DNA of 64,000 nucleotides from Deltaproteobacteria bacterium (lineage in GTDB: Bacteria > Bdellovibrionota > JACOXK01), in contig JACPKQ010000016.1 of assembly GCA_016186995.1 (NCBI GenBank), forward strand, positions 1 through 64,000, written 5' to 3'. Below, in pieces: positions 48,360-56,981 of the stretch. Below the pieces are notes generated by a model. It was not told the DNA's origin, ran no database searches, and saw only the letters and a list, made by a program, of their open reading frames with translations. Numbering within the stretch: the first letter of the stretch is position 1; each line of letters starts with the position of its first letter. A program made the position numbers and the translations under genes.

Positions 48360-48710
48360 ATGAAAAAAAAACTTATCTGTTTATCGGTTGCCTTTGTTAT
48401 TTGTGGCACATCTTTTGCTGTCACCCAAAACACGCATCGGAATCCTTTTGAACCCATACACGTGAGTCAAAAAAGAAAAAAAAGTTTAAATACTCTCGAT
48501 CTTTCCTCATTTAAAATACGTGGTCTCATCACAAACCACAGTGCAGTTCTCGAAGCACAAGGTGCAAGTTTCATAGTCATCGTTGGGTCTAAGATTGGCT
48601 ATCAAGGTGCTGAGATCATAGCTATTAAGGACGATCACCTTGTGTTAAAGTTAAATTATAAAAATAAGGACGATCAATGGTTCCGAAAAACGTGGAAATG
48701 GTCTATTTAA
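48360..48710 (+). CDS. pilP: Type IV pilus assembly lipoprotein-like PilP
   Basis: The 116-residue protein has a signal peptide (LICLSVAFVICGTSFAVT) and the PilP motif RNPFEPI, followed by a beta domain (SLNTLDLSSFKIRGLITNHS, AVLEAQGASFIVIVGSKIGY). PilP bridges PilN/PilO to the secretin PilQ. No clear lipobox is seen at the cleavage site (CGTS lies inside the signal), so it may be a soluble or weakly anchored form. It is shorter than many PilP proteins. It overlaps the start of the pilQ gene, consistent with operon membership. Confidence 0.85.
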   Translation: MKKKLICLSVAFVICGTSFAVTQNTHRNPFEPIHVSQKRKKSLNTLDLSSFKIRGLITNHSAVLEAQGASFIVIVGSKIGYQGAEIIAIKDDHLVLKLNYKNKDDQWFRKTWKWSI

Positions 48711-50638
48711 AGAGATGTTTTGTGGTTTTGTTTGTTTTACTGTTTGTCTCCCATTGTTCAACGGTAAAACCAAGAAGACCTGAGTTTGCCATTGTTAAAC
48801 AAATTGAAATCATTGATAAACAAACTTCTGCTCATGTGGGCATTTTTATTCCAAAAATACAGGACAAATCCGTCACCTACCAAGTTATTAAAGATGATAC
48901 AGATCCTAATAATCCACCCACCATTATCTTAAGTCTTAAAAATGTAGATGTTGCTAATACACCTGTACCTGCAACAAATGATATTAGAACCAATGCTATT
49001 CATAAAATTACAACTCGCTATGAAGATGTAGCAGAATCCACGCGTGGATTTATCCACATTGCTTTAACAAACGATTACCCTTACCAAGTTATGGAAAAGC
49101 CTTTTGGTTATGAAATCAAAATTTTAAAAGACAAACCTCCTTTAGAGAAGTTTCTTAAAAAAACTGAGGAAAAGACTGAAAAAGCAGAAAAACCTGCAAC
49201 CCCAGAGCAACCGGAAGCTACACCCACAGAAGAACCCCTTGTCGAATCTGAAACAACACCCACAAAAGAAGAAACTCCACAAGAAACACCCTCCTTCGAA
49301 AGTTCAGGCCCCATTGAGATTAAAGGTGCTCTCTTTCAAGGAAATAGCCTTATTATTGAAGCTACCAACTCCATTCAAGAAGCTACTTTAAGCCTTTCTT
49401 CCCCACGAGAATATATTTTGAAACTTCCTAACTCGAGCATAAACTCTGCGACACTTAATTATCTTAAATCTATTAAGGGTAAATTTAATGATGCTATCCA
49501 ATCCATACAAACACTTTCAATAAACAACAATGAAATCTCGATTGCGATTCGAGTGAAAAAAGATGTTTACCCTGTACTTAAGCATACTACAGGAAAAACA
49601 CTTATTCTTTTTAAAGAACTCCACGCACCCTTAGACGATTTTGGAAGTTATCTTGATATTAAAGAAGAAATTTCACAAAAAAAAATAACACTAAACTTAA
49701 AAGATATAAAAATTTACGATGCTCTTAAACTTTTAGCCTCTTACACAGATCTTAACTTTGTACTTGATAAAAACATTGAGGGCCGTACAAATTTAAAACT
49801 AAAAGATGTCTCTTGGGATGCAGCTTTTACTATGCTTCTTCAATCTGAAAGACTTGGTTTTGTAAGAGAAAAAGGGAACATTATACGCGTTGCTAGTCTT
49901 TTATCCCTCATAAAAGAAAAAGAATTAGCCTATCGTGCCCATGCCGCACAAGCTGCTTTACAAGAAAAAGAAGCTGCTGTGTTTCCTCTCTCCTACATTG
50001 AGGTCTCACAGTTTAAAGGAAAAGTTGAAGGCTTTTTAAGTGAACAAGGAAATCTTATTATTGATGAATCTTCAAATACCCTCATGGTTTATGACCATCC
50101 AAGCCGTATTCAAAAAATTTATGAGCTTCTTTCTAATGCTGATTTTAAAAGAGCCCACGTTATTCTTAAAGCAGAGATCGTAGAAGCCTCTTCTGAATTT
50201 CACAAAGAAATACAAGAACACCTTGATAAAGCTATAGAAGTAATGGAAAATTCTCAATTTCAAGGAAACGTCAAAAACTACTACAACCTTGAAGAGTTTT
50301 TAAAACGTGCTGAGGCCGACCATAAAATCAGCCGGGTTTCCTTTCCTGAGCTTTCTGCATTAGATAGAAAAAACACATCTGTTTCTGCAACTGTTAAAAC
50401 AGAAAACAAAAATACTGTTTTTAAACTTTCGGTTTTACCAAGAATTATTGAAAACGATGATATTCTTTTAGAAGTAAAGTTTGAAAAAGAACATCCACTT
50501 TCTGATAAAAGTGAAGTTTTTATTAATGCCCAAACTCACCTTCTTACTAAAAATAATAACACCTCTGTTGTGGGAGGTTTTACAACCTCAGGAAAAGAAT
50601 TTTTTATCTTGATTACCCCTACTATCAAGAATATTTAG
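48698..50638 (+). CDS. pilQ: Type IV pilus secretin PilQ, divergent
   Basis: PilQ forms the outer-membrane pore of the type IV pilus. The start is placed at 48698 (MVYLKRCFVVLFVLLFVSHC), giving a lipoprotein signal with Cys after VSH. AMIN-like beta regions span about 40-150 and 205-310, linked by a Pro/Glu/Thr-rich segment; an N0/STN domain follows at about 335-400 (KITLNLKDIKIYDALKLLAS) and an N1-like region at about 430-480. The secretin core is short: VILKAEIVEASSEFHKEIQE, then only about 90 residues to LLEVKFEKEHPLSDKSEVFI and TSVVGGFTTSGKEFFILITP. The usual VxWG segment is absent, so the gate region is reduced. Family is sure, function as an open pore less so. Confidence 0.85.
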   Translation: MVYLKRCFVVLFVLLFVSHCSTVKPRRPEFAIVKQIEIIDKQTSAHVGIFIPKIQDKSVTYQVIKDDTDPNNPPTIILSLKNVDVANTPVPATNDIRTNAIHKITTRYEDVAESTRGFIHIALTNDYPYQVMEKPFGYEIKILKDKPPLEKFLKKTEEKTEKAEKPATPEQPEATPTEEPLVESETTPTKEETPQETPSFESSGPIEIKGALFQGNSLIIEATNSIQEATLSLSSPREYILKLPNSSINSATLNYLKSIKGKFNDAIQSIQTLSINNNEISIAIRVKKDVYPVLKHTTGKTLILFKELHAPLDDFGSYLDIKEEISQKKITLNLKDIKIYDALKLLASYTDLNFVLDKNIEGRTNLKLKDVSWDAAFTMLLQSERLGFVREKGNIIRVASLLSLIKEKELAYRAHAAQAALQEKEAAVFPLSYIEVSQFKGKVEGFLSEQGNLIIDESSNTLMVYDHPSRIQKIYELLSNADFKRAHVILKAEIVEASSEFHKEIQEHLDKAIEVMENSQFQGNVKNYYNLEEFLKRAEADHKISRVSFPELSALDRKNTSVSATVKTENKNTVFKLSVLPRIIENDDILLEVKFEKEHPLSDKSEVFINAQTHLLTKNNNTSVVGGFTTSGKEFFILITPTIKNI

Positions 50639-50709
50639 GTTATCCCATGAACCTCATCATTGGCATACACCTCATTGACGCATGAGTTTTATTCTTCTAT
50701 TCGTAAGGA

Positions 50710-51822
50710 ATGATTCGTTATTTAACGGCTGGAGAATCTCACGGTGTGGGTTACACACTCATCATCGATGGTTTTCCAGCAGGGTTTAAAATTGATTTTA
50801 ACCATCTTCAAAGTTTTTTAAACAAAAGACAAAATTTCTTTGGAAGAAGCACCAGAAGTTGTTGGGAGGAAAATCTTTTTAGAATTCTCTCAGGCGTTTC
50901 TGAAGGTGTCACAACAGGAGCTCCACTTAGTTTTTTTATTGAAAATAATAGTAAATCTCAAAAAAAACCTTTTAAAGATCATCTTAAAACTCCACGGCCA
51001 GGTCATGCAGATTTAGCTGGCATGCTCAAGTTTGATCATAAAAATGTTGAATTAGTATGGGAACGAGCCAGTGGAAGAGAAACCGTTGTAAGAACTTTGT
51101 GTGGTGCACTCTCACTTCAATTTTTAAAAGAATTTGAAATAGACTCTCTTTCTCATGTTACAAACATTGGAGGCGTTAAAACTCCACCTTCAAAAAATAC
51201 TTTTTCTTCACTTAAAAATGCACTTTCTTCTTCGAATTTGCTTTGTTCTGATTCAGAAATAGAAGAATTGATGAAAGAAAAAATAAAATCAGCAGAAAAA
51301 GAAAAAACAAGCTTGGGGGGAATTTTTGAATTAAGAATGACGCATTTACCTATTGGGCTTGGTTCTTATACCCAGTGGGATCAAAAACTAGATGCCTTGA
51401 TTGCGCATGATCTTATGAGCATTCAAGGTATTAAAGGTGTTCAATTTGGGATTGGGTTTCTTTATGGAGAAACACCTGGTCACCAGGCTCATGATGAAAT
51501 CATAAGCACTACACAAAGAAAAACAAATAATGCAGGTGGTATCGAGGGGGGCATGACAAACGGGGAAGAAATAATAGTTTCTTGTACTGTAAAACCACCG
51601 GCAACACTTTTAAAACCTCTTTCTTCAATCGATGTAGATACCCAGGAAAAAACTAAAGCGTTTGTAAGCCGAAGTGATGTGTGCTTTGTTCCTTCTGCTG
51701 CCGTTGTAGGAGAGGCTGTTTTAGGAATTCAAATATTAAACGCTTTTCTTAAAAAATTTGGGGGTGATTCTCTATCACAAACAAAAAAACATTATGAAAC
51801 TTATTGCAAACAAATTAAGTAA
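50710..51822 (+). CDS. aroC: Chorismate synthase
   Basis: AroC converts 5-enolpyruvylshikimate-3-phosphate to chorismate using reduced FMN. The 370-residue protein has LTAGESHGVGYTLIIDGFPA at the start, FGRSTRSCWEE, RPGHADLAGMLKFDHKNVE, WERASGRETVVR and later GIEGGMTNGEEI and VSRSDVCFVPSAAVVGEAV. These are the standard chorismate synthase signatures. It overlaps the downstream aroB gene by about 29 bases. Together they supply two steps of aromatic amino acid synthesis. Nothing odd is seen. Confidence 0.95.
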   Translation: MIRYLTAGESHGVGYTLIIDGFPAGFKIDFNHLQSFLNKRQNFFGRSTRSCWEENLFRILSGVSEGVTTGAPLSFFIENNSKSQKKPFKDHLKTPRPGHADLAGMLKFDHKNVELVWERASGRETVVRTLCGALSLQFLKEFEIDSLSHVTNIGGVKTPPSKNTFSSLKNALSSSNLLCSDSEIEELMKEKIKSAEKEKTSLGGIFELRMTHLPIGLGSYTQWDQKLDALIAHDLMSIQGIKGVQFGIGFLYGETPGHQAHDEIISTTQRKTNNAGGIEGGMTNGEEIIVSCTVKPPATLLKPLSSIDVDTQEKTKAFVSRSDVCFVPSAAVVGEAVLGIQILNAFLKKFGGDSLSQTKKHYETYCKQIK

Positions 51823-52828
51823 AGTTTATTTAGGTCACAATGAACTTTCTTTCATTTCTCAAACTTTAAATAAAAATTCTTATTCTTGTTTTTTCTTTGT
51901 TATTTCTCATTCAGTTCCTAAAACTTATATAAAAAAAATAATTGGTTCTTTAAACAAAGAATATATTCTTTTTTATATTAAAGACGGGGAAACAAATAAA
52001 AACTTTTCTCAATTTAAAAAAATATTAAATGAATTGTTTAAAAATAAATTAGATCGGGAAAGTGTACTTATTTCTATTGGTGGTGGATCACTCAATGATT
52101 TAGCTGGTTTTTGTGCCTCTATTTACCTTCGCGGTATTGATTGGATGACAATTCCCACAACGCCTCTTTCTCAAATGGATGCATCCATGGGTGGAAAAAC
52201 AGCACTTAATTATCAAGGTAAAAATACAATTGGGAGTTTCTATCTTCCCCACTCCATTTTTATTGATACTATTTTTTTAAAAACAGTTTCTAAAACCATT
52301 TTAAAAGAAAGCTTTTCAGAAATGATAAAAATGGCTTTGGGTTTTGATCAAAAACTTTATTCATTACTTTTAAAAAAAGATCTTTCTCAAACAAACAATC
52401 TTCACAGAGTTTTTACAAGATGTATCCAACTTAAAGAAAAGGTTGTCATTCAAGATTTCAGAGAAAAAAAAGGTTTAAGACAAAAACTTAATTTTGGTCA
52501 CACTTTAGGTCATGTTTTTGAGCAATCTCAAAAAATAAGCCATGGCAAAGCAGTTCAAGAAGGTTTAAAAACAGCGCTTTTTCTTTCTAAAAAGTTGCGA
52601 TGTTGCACCCCAAAAACATATGATAAGTGTATAGAATTATTAAATAAATTTAATACCAATGGGATGACTACATTTCCCCCTTCTCAAACCATTAAGAAAT
52701 TTCTTTATAAAGATAAAAAAAGAAAAAAGGGTGAGATTGATTTTATCTTTTTAGAAAAAATAGGTACACTCAAAGTAAAGAAAATTCAGATTTCAGAGTT
52801 AATAAATTATGTATCAAGCTATTCTTAA
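51794..52828 (+). CDS. aroB: 3-Dehydroquinate synthase
   Basis: AroB makes 3-dehydroquinate from DAHP, with NAD and a divalent metal. The start is put at ATG 51794 (MKLIANKLSKVYLGHNELSF), within the end of aroC. Motifs: ISIGGGSLNDLAGFCASIYL for NAD binding, then IPTTPLSQMDASMGGKTALN, GSFYLPHSIFIDT, the metal-binding FSEMIKMA and the His motif LNFGHTLGHVFEQSQKISHG. The protein of 344 residues is somewhat divergent, with a Lys-rich, AT-coded composition. The stop overlaps the next gene by 20 bases, forming a three-gene run aroC-aroB-CDP-alcohol transferase. Confidence 0.93.
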   Translation: MKLIANKLSKVYLGHNELSFISQTLNKNSYSCFFFVISHSVPKTYIKKIIGSLNKEYILFYIKDGETNKNFSQFKKILNELFKNKLDRESVLISIGGGSLNDLAGFCASIYLRGIDWMTIPTTPLSQMDASMGGKTALNYQGKNTIGSFYLPHSIFIDTIFLKTVSKTILKESFSEMIKMALGFDQKLYSLLLKKDLSQTNNLHRVFTRCIQLKEKVVIQDFREKKGLRQKLNFGHTLGHVFEQSQKISHGKAVQEGLKTALFLSKKLRCCTPKTYDKCIELLNKFNTNGMTTFPPSQTIKKFLYKDKKRKKGEIDFIFLEKIGTLKVKKIQISELINYVSSYS

Positions 52829-53558
52829 TTTTTATGTTTCTCTTTTTCTTATAATGAGCGTGGCATGTCCACTTTTAATATCTTTACTGTATTCTTTATT
52901 CTTTAAAAAAATTTCATCTGAGATGGATCACCACGTTGGTGGATCTCTTCTTCTTCATAAAAAATTAAGAAATTGGTGGATTGCAATTATAAGTCCCTTG
53001 GAAAGTACTCTTTTTAAAACAAAACTTTCTTCAAATACTTTAACTCTTAGTGGGCTATTTTTAAGCTTTGTATCGGGCATCCTTTTTTCTTATGGATATA
53101 TTAGTTTAGCCGGAGCAGCTCTGATTCTTAATGCTGTTTTTGATATTTTAGATGGTCGAATTGCACGTCGAAGAAACAAAGCAACAAGAATGGGTGCTTT
53201 TTTAGATAGTTTTTGTGACCGAATAGGTGAAATTTTTATTTTTACTGGGCTTCTTCTTTTTTTTAGACTCACTTCTGTTTTTCATATTGTTCTCATTATT
53301 CTTTTAACTTCATTTTTGATTAGTTATGCACGAGCACGGGCTGAAGGCCTTGGATTTTATACAAAGGTAGGGCTTATCCAAAGGGCCGAAAGACTTTTCA
53401 TTTTGATCATAGCAAGCTGCACAAGCCCTTTTTTTGAGGTTTTTGGGTTTGGAGAGTTTACAATACTTATTGCAGCTCTTGATATTTTAGCAATTTTAAG
53501 TGTTTTTACGCTGTTTCAAAGGTGTTTTTCTATATATTCTTCACTGCGTTCAGAATGA
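52809..53558 (+). CDS. CDP-alcohol phosphatidyltransferase family protein
   Basis: The 249-residue integral membrane enzyme has the family motif DG-x2-AR-x8-G-x3-D-x3-D: FDILDGRIARRRNKATRMGA then FLDSFCDRIGE. About six membrane segments are seen. These enzymes transfer a phosphoalcohol from CDP-diacylglycerol or CDP-alcohols, as in phosphatidylglycerophosphate or phosphatidylinositol synthesis; the alcohol cannot be told from sequence alone. The last residues (YSSLRSE) and the TGA stop are supplied by an R3 repeat beginning near 53537. The gene overlaps aroB by 20 bases, an odd functional pairing that is probably only positional. Confidence 0.88.
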   Translation: MYQAILNFYVSLFLIMSVACPLLISLLYSLFFKKISSEMDHHVGGSLLLHKKLRNWWIAIISPLESTLFKTKLSSNTLTLSGLFLSFVSGILFSYGYISLAGAALILNAVFDILDGRIARRRNKATRMGAFLDSFCDRIGEIFIFTGLLLFFRLTSVFHIVLIILLTSFLISYARARAEGLGFYTKVGLIQRAERLFILIIASCTSPFFEVFGFGEFTILIAALDILAILSVFTLFQRCFSIYSSLRSE

Positions 53559-53561
53559 CAG
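53537..53561 (+). repeat. Repeat R3 copy supplying a stop codon
   Basis: ATTCTTCACTGCGTTCAGAA followed by TGACAG is the R3 right end. It encodes the C-terminal SSLRSE of the CDP-alcohol phosphatidyltransferase and its TGA stop, in the same frame as the copy at 25211 that ends an ABC transporter. Confidence 0.65.
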
Positions 53562-53615
53562 AGGGGCCGTCCGCAATGACAGAAACTTCGAGTCTATGTG
53601 CAGATGACCTTGGCC

Positions 53616-53724
53616 TGTCATCGCGAGGGTTCTTAAAGAACCCGTGGCGATCTCAACACGCAAGTGTTGTCCTAGAATTGCTAAAGCAATTCTAGGAGAT
53701 TGCTTCGCTACGCTCGCAATGACA
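53616..53724 (+). repeat. Dispersed repeat R1, second full copy
   Basis: Same framework as 11021-11103 (TGTCATCGCGAGG, CGTGGCGATC, GAGATTGCTTC, GCAATGACA). The first internal hairpin is GGGTTCTT-AA-AGAACCC, different in sequence from the first copy but equally perfect. Two further hairpins follow: CAACAC-GCAA-GTGTTG and one with arms CCTAGAATTGC and GCAATTCTAGG. It lies in a 249-base gap that holds no gene. Confidence 0.85.
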
Positions 53725-53729
53725 CGTAT

Positions 53730-53810
53730 CCATGAGAGAGTAGGGACTGGGTGTTTTGTTGCACGTTCAGGAAACAAAACACCCTCCCTACTCAGAACCC
53801 AAGTCTGTTA
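53730..53810 (+). repeat. Hairpin-family element H, copy c
   Basis: Flank TCCATGAGAG; outer stem AGTAGGGA (53739-53746) with TCCCTACT (53785-53792); two-base bulge CT; inner stem GGGTGTTTTGTT (53749-53760) with AACAAAACACCC (53773-53784); loop GCACGTTCAGGA (12 bases); flank CAGAACCCAAG. The loop and flanks match copy a at 25253, but both stems are different sequences that still pair perfectly. Confidence 0.85.
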
Positions 53811-54431
53811 TGGCAGATGAACTGTAACACCTGAGGCTAAAGGCACTGTTTCTTGAGGTTTGTTTTGAGATTGTGAGAAAAAATAAATAGCTCCTGTTAC
53901 AGCTAAAGCACTTCCCACCCAAAACCACGAATTTTTAAAAAAGCTTTTTTCTTGTAAAGCCTCTTCTTCTTCATTAAAAAAAGAATGCATTAGATCCCAT
54001 TCTTCTTGTGAAACACTTTGTGAAAGAATCGGTGCTTCTTTTGAATCAGTACCTTTTTGAGATTGTGGTTTTATTTTTTTAAAAAGCTCTACTACTTTTG
54101 GAGAAAAAGCCTTTTCATCAATTTTAAAATGACTATCAAGTTCAAAAACTTTTCTAAATGCCCCCTCTGCCTTATAAAGTTCATTTTTACTTAAATGGGC
54201 CACCCCAAGTAAAAAATAGGCATGAGCAACATCTTTAAATTTTTTGAGGTTATTTTCATCATGAATGTGAATGGCTTTGTTCAAAGTCTGTATAGATTCA
54301 TCCAACTTAAACTCATGAAAAAGCTTTTGCCCTTTTTCAAGGGTCTCTGAAAACTGAGGCTCTGCGTAGGAAATATTAGCAGCTAGAAAAATAAGTATCC
54401 AGATCAGATTGCCACGGTTCACTTCATTCAC
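53808..54431 (-). CDS. TPR-like envelope protein with C-terminal membrane segment
   Basis: The 207-residue protein has an N-terminal hydrophobic signal (LIWILIFLAANISYAEP) and a TPR-like helical region (about 30-120): LFHEFKLDESIQTLNKAIHI, VAHAYFLLGVAHLSKNELYK, AEGAFRKVFELDSHFKIDEK. A second hydrophobic segment (FFKNSWFWVGSALAVTGAIYF) lies near residue 175, so it may span or anchor near the membrane. The start is GTG at 54431, and the first eight residues (NEVNRGN after the initiator) are encoded by an R1 repeat remnant, so the translation start region was probably captured from the repeat. TPR domains bind partner proteins; the partner is unknown. Confidence 0.7.
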   Translation of the reverse strand: MNEVNRGNLIWILIFLAANISYAEPQFSETLEKGQKLFHEFKLDESIQTLNKAIHIHDENNLKKFKDVAHAYFLLGVAHLSKNELYKAEGAFRKVFELDSHFKIDEKAFSPKVVELFKKIKPQSQKGTDSKEAPILSQSVSQEEWDLMHSFFNEEEEALQEKSFFKNSWFWVGSALAVTGAIYFFSQSQNKPQETVPLASGVTVHLP

Positions 54432-54443
54432 CTCGCAATGACA
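54407..54443 (-). repeat. R1 repeat remnant at a gene start
   Basis: On the minus strand it reads TGTCATTGCGAGGTGAATGA and then AGTGAACCGTGGCAATC, matching the R1 core CGCGAGG and CGTGGCGATC with a worn hairpin. The GTG start of the TPR-like gene (54431) lies within it. It supplies the initiation region and the first codons. Confidence 0.65.
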
Positions 54444-54461
54444 AAAGCGGTGATACTACCC

Positions 54462-55763
54462 TCACCAACTGCTTGTCAATTGTGCAACTTTATCACAAAT
54501 CTCTTCTTCTTTTACAGAAATGAGATTGCCATTTTGTTTGAGAATTTTGCCACTTACAACCACCGTTTCAATGGCTTGAGGTGAAAGAGAATAAACAATA
54601 TTATTAATCAGATTCTCTTTTTTATTTGGATACAGCGAAATATCCTTAAGATTTAACCCTACAAAATCACAGTGATAATTCTTTTCTAATTTTCCAATAG
54701 ATAAACCTAAAACCTTACCCCCATTCTCAGTACCCATTTTAAAACTGGTTTTGGCTCCACAAACTGAACCGTCAAGATTATACACTTTTTGAAGAAGAGA
54801 AGTCATTCGCATTTCATCAAAAACACTTGTTCGGTTATTAGAACAAGCCCCATCTGTTCCTAAACCAATCACAACATTGTTTTTTAAATATTTTAAAATA
54901 GGAGAAACACCGTCACCCAAAAACATATTGCTTGTGGGGTTGTAAGCAAGCTTAACCTCATTTTCACCCATAAGTTTTATTTCTTCATCTGTCACCCACA
55001 CACAGTGTACACCCACTAGTTTTTGAGAACACACCCCCAAAGAATCTAAAAATAAAATGGGAGTTTTCCCAAACTTTTTCTTTACTTGTTCTACCTCATA
55101 AGGAGCTTCTGCAATATGCATGTGAAGAAAACAATTTTTTTTCTTTGCAATATCCAATCCTGCTTCAATCATTTCAACGCTTGCGCCATGAAGACTGTGC
55201 GGGGCTGGATAAATATGAACCATAGAATTATTTTCATATTTTTCAACTAAAGAAAGACATCGCGCATGGGCATCTGAAACCTTTTCTTGGTATTGTTTGG
55301 GGGCTCCCTTCCAATCATACATGGTGCGAGCCATCACAAAACGAATTCCTACCTCTTGAGCTGCTTTAACCACCGCTTCTGCATTTTCATTGCCTCCATT
55401 ATGAATATAGAAAAAATCGCACACTGTTGTAACCCCGTATTTAACCATTTCACTAAACGCAAAAAGAGCTCCTATATAAATACCTTCGCTATTTAAAAGT
55501 TTTGAATATTTATAAATGCCATCATCACGCCACTTTTCAAAAGGAAGATCATTAGCAAATCCTCGTATTAAGGATTGAAAAGAATGAGTGTGGACATTCA
55601 CAGTACCCGGAATAAGAACCTGATCTTTAAATTGAACAACATCTTTAGATTTGGGGTCTTGAGAAAGAATATCTGTGATTTTTCCATCTTTACATACAAG
55701 AGTGTGGTTCTCTTTAAATTCTCCATCTACATAGACAAGTGGCGCTTTAAAAAATGTGCTCAT
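54462..55763 (-). CDS. Amidohydrolase (MtaD/SsnA/TRZ-ATZ-like)
   Basis: The 433-residue protein is a metal-dependent amidohydrolase with a composite domain at both ends and a TIM barrel. Visible metal ligands: VNVHTHSFQSL (H58, H60), HMHIAEAPYE (H214/H216, E219), VGVHCVWVTD (H253) and LGTDGACSNN (D304). This is the set of the deaminase-type branch (MtaD, SsnA, guanine deaminase). The sequence NLRG-like SFQSLIRGFANDLPFEKW resembles 5-methylthioadenosine/S-adenosylhomocysteine deaminases, but HutF-like or guanine deaminase activity is also possible. A link to mtnA is tempting but the genes are 50 kb apart. It forms a minus-strand pair with the TPR-like gene, 30 bases apart. Confidence 0.85.
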   Translation of the reverse strand: MSTFFKAPLVYVDGEFKENHTLVCKDGKITDILSQDPKSKDVVQFKDQVLIPGTVNVHTHSFQSLIRGFANDLPFEKWRDDGIYKYSKLLNSEGIYIGALFAFSEMVKYGVTTVCDFFYIHNGGNENAEAVVKAAQEVGIRFVMARTMYDWKGAPKQYQEKVSDAHARCLSLVEKYENNSMVHIYPAPHSLHGASVEMIEAGLDIAKKKNCFLHMHIAEAPYEVEQVKKKFGKTPILFLDSLGVCSQKLVGVHCVWVTDEEIKLMGENEVKLAYNPTSNMFLGDGVSPILKYLKNNVVIGLGTDGACSNNRTSVFDEMRMTSLLQKVYNLDGSVCGAKTSFKMGTENGGKVLGLSIGKLEKNYHCDFVGLNLKDISLYPNKKENLINNIVYSLSPQAIETVVVSGKILKQNGNLISVKEEEICDKVAQLTSSW

Positions 55764-55826
55764 AAGACTAGCTCATATCCATAAAAAATTGAGTTCTACT
55801 TAACTTAAAGTTCGAGGTCTTGCGAG

Positions 55827-55983
55827 AAAATGATCTGTATCTGGAGCGGAAGTAAAGCGCAGCCCAAAGTTTGTAAATACTCAAAATACTGGATCCCGGA
55901 TAGTGCCTCGCACTTCCGGGATGACAGAAAATTCGTGTGGGACAAATACAGCGAGCCATGGAGCGAAAGATATAGATCATTTT
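55827..55983 (+). repeat. Structured element M, copy 1
   Basis: AAAATGATCTGTATCT (55827-55842) pairs with AGATATAGATCATTTT (55968-55983), 15 of 16 positions. The interior starts GGAGCGGAAGTAAAGCG and ends CAGCGAGCCATGGAGCGAA, and matches copy 2 at 59786-59944 over most of its length. An R2 hairpin (TCCCGGA...TCCGGGA) is nested near the middle. The 276-base region around it between two divergent genes holds no gene; its ends have the TTCTT/AAGAAC-type border. Confidence 0.75.
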
Positions 55984-56048
55984 AAGAACCTAACCTCTTT
56001 AGTAGCAGTCACTTGACCTCATTTCAAGGCTCGACTAGGATGCCCTCC

Positions 56049-56972
56049 ATGCGTAAATACCTGTTTGTTTTTATGGCGTTTCTGCTTGTGTTCACAGGTT
56101 CTCTTTATTATTTCAAACCTCACACAGAGAACACTAACAAGCCACACACACTTCAAGATGAGTTAGGTCGAAGTGTTACTTTGCCGGAAAGCAAAGAACG
56201 CCTTATTTCCCTAGCACCTAATATTACTGAAATACTTTTTGCTTTGGGTATGGGTTCATCTGTTGTAGGTGTTTCAGACTTTAGTGATTATCCTCCCGAG
56301 GCTGTCAAGCTTCCTAAAGTAGGTGGCTTTGCAGGGCCTAATATAGAACTCATTGCAGAACTTAAGCCTGATCTTGTGATTGCAACAGCTGATGGCAACC
56401 CAGAACAATCTGTAACAAAACTTAATAAAATTTCTGTACCCAGCTTTGTTATTAATCCAAGAAGCTATGATGGCATTGTTCAGTCCATTGGGAAGTTGGG
56501 TATTATTTTAGATAGAAAAGAAGTTGCAGAAAAAATTGCAGAAGCCATGAATGCCACAAAGGTTTACATACAAACCCAAGTAACACCCTTAAAACAACCT
56601 AAAGTACTTTTTCAATTAAATGCAAAACCTATTATGAGTGCTAATAAAAATACTTTTGTACATGATCTTATCTCCATTGCAGGTGGCATTAATATTGCAG
56701 CTGAATCAGGTATTAATTATCCAAAATTAAACGCAGAAGCTATTGTTCAGAAAAATCCAGATATTATTATTGTAGCTTCAGACGAAAACCAATTTAAAGT
56801 TATTCAAGAACAGTGGAAAACATTCTCCAGTGTCTCTGCCGTCAAAAATAAAAAAATTTATCACATTAATCCAAACATTATTTTAAGACCTTCCCCAAGG
56901 GTCACTCAAGGACTCATACAACTTTTTAAAATTTTTCACATACCCACCTCCCTTGAAAAAAATAAAGGGTGA
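56049..56972 (+). CDS. ABC importer substrate-binding protein, BtuF-like
   Basis: The protein of about 307 residues has an N-terminal membrane/signal segment (MRKYLFVFMAFLLVFTGSLY) and a helical-backbone periplasmic binding domain of the BtuF/FhuD class: VTLPESKERLISLAPNITEI, LFALGMGSSVVGVSDFSDYP, IELIAELKPDLVIATADGNP, and later PDIIIVASDENQF. It is followed immediately by a BtuC-like permease and a BtuD-like ATPase, so it is part of a type II importer for cobalamin, haem or an iron siderophore; the substrate is not clear. The start is at 56049 (ATG) rather than the earlier ATG at 56040 or the extension to 56013, which is repeat-derived. Confidence 0.85.
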   Translation: MRKYLFVFMAFLLVFTGSLYYFKPHTENTNKPHTLQDELGRSVTLPESKERLISLAPNITEILFALGMGSSVVGVSDFSDYPPEAVKLPKVGGFAGPNIELIAELKPDLVIATADGNPEQSVTKLNKISVPSFVINPRSYDGIVQSIGKLGIILDRKEVAEKIAEAMNATKVYIQTQVTPLKQPKVLFQLNAKPIMSANKNTFVHDLISIAGGINIAAESGINYPKLNAEAIVQKNPDIIIVASDENQFKVIQEQWKTFSSVSAVKNKKIYHINPNIILRPSPRVTQGLIQLFKIFHIPTSLEKNKG

Positions 56973-56981
56973 CGTTTAAGG

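Noticed and set aside
53550-53777. Open frame on the minus strand through R1 and H repeats
   Set aside because: It translates the repeats only and has no family-like sequence.
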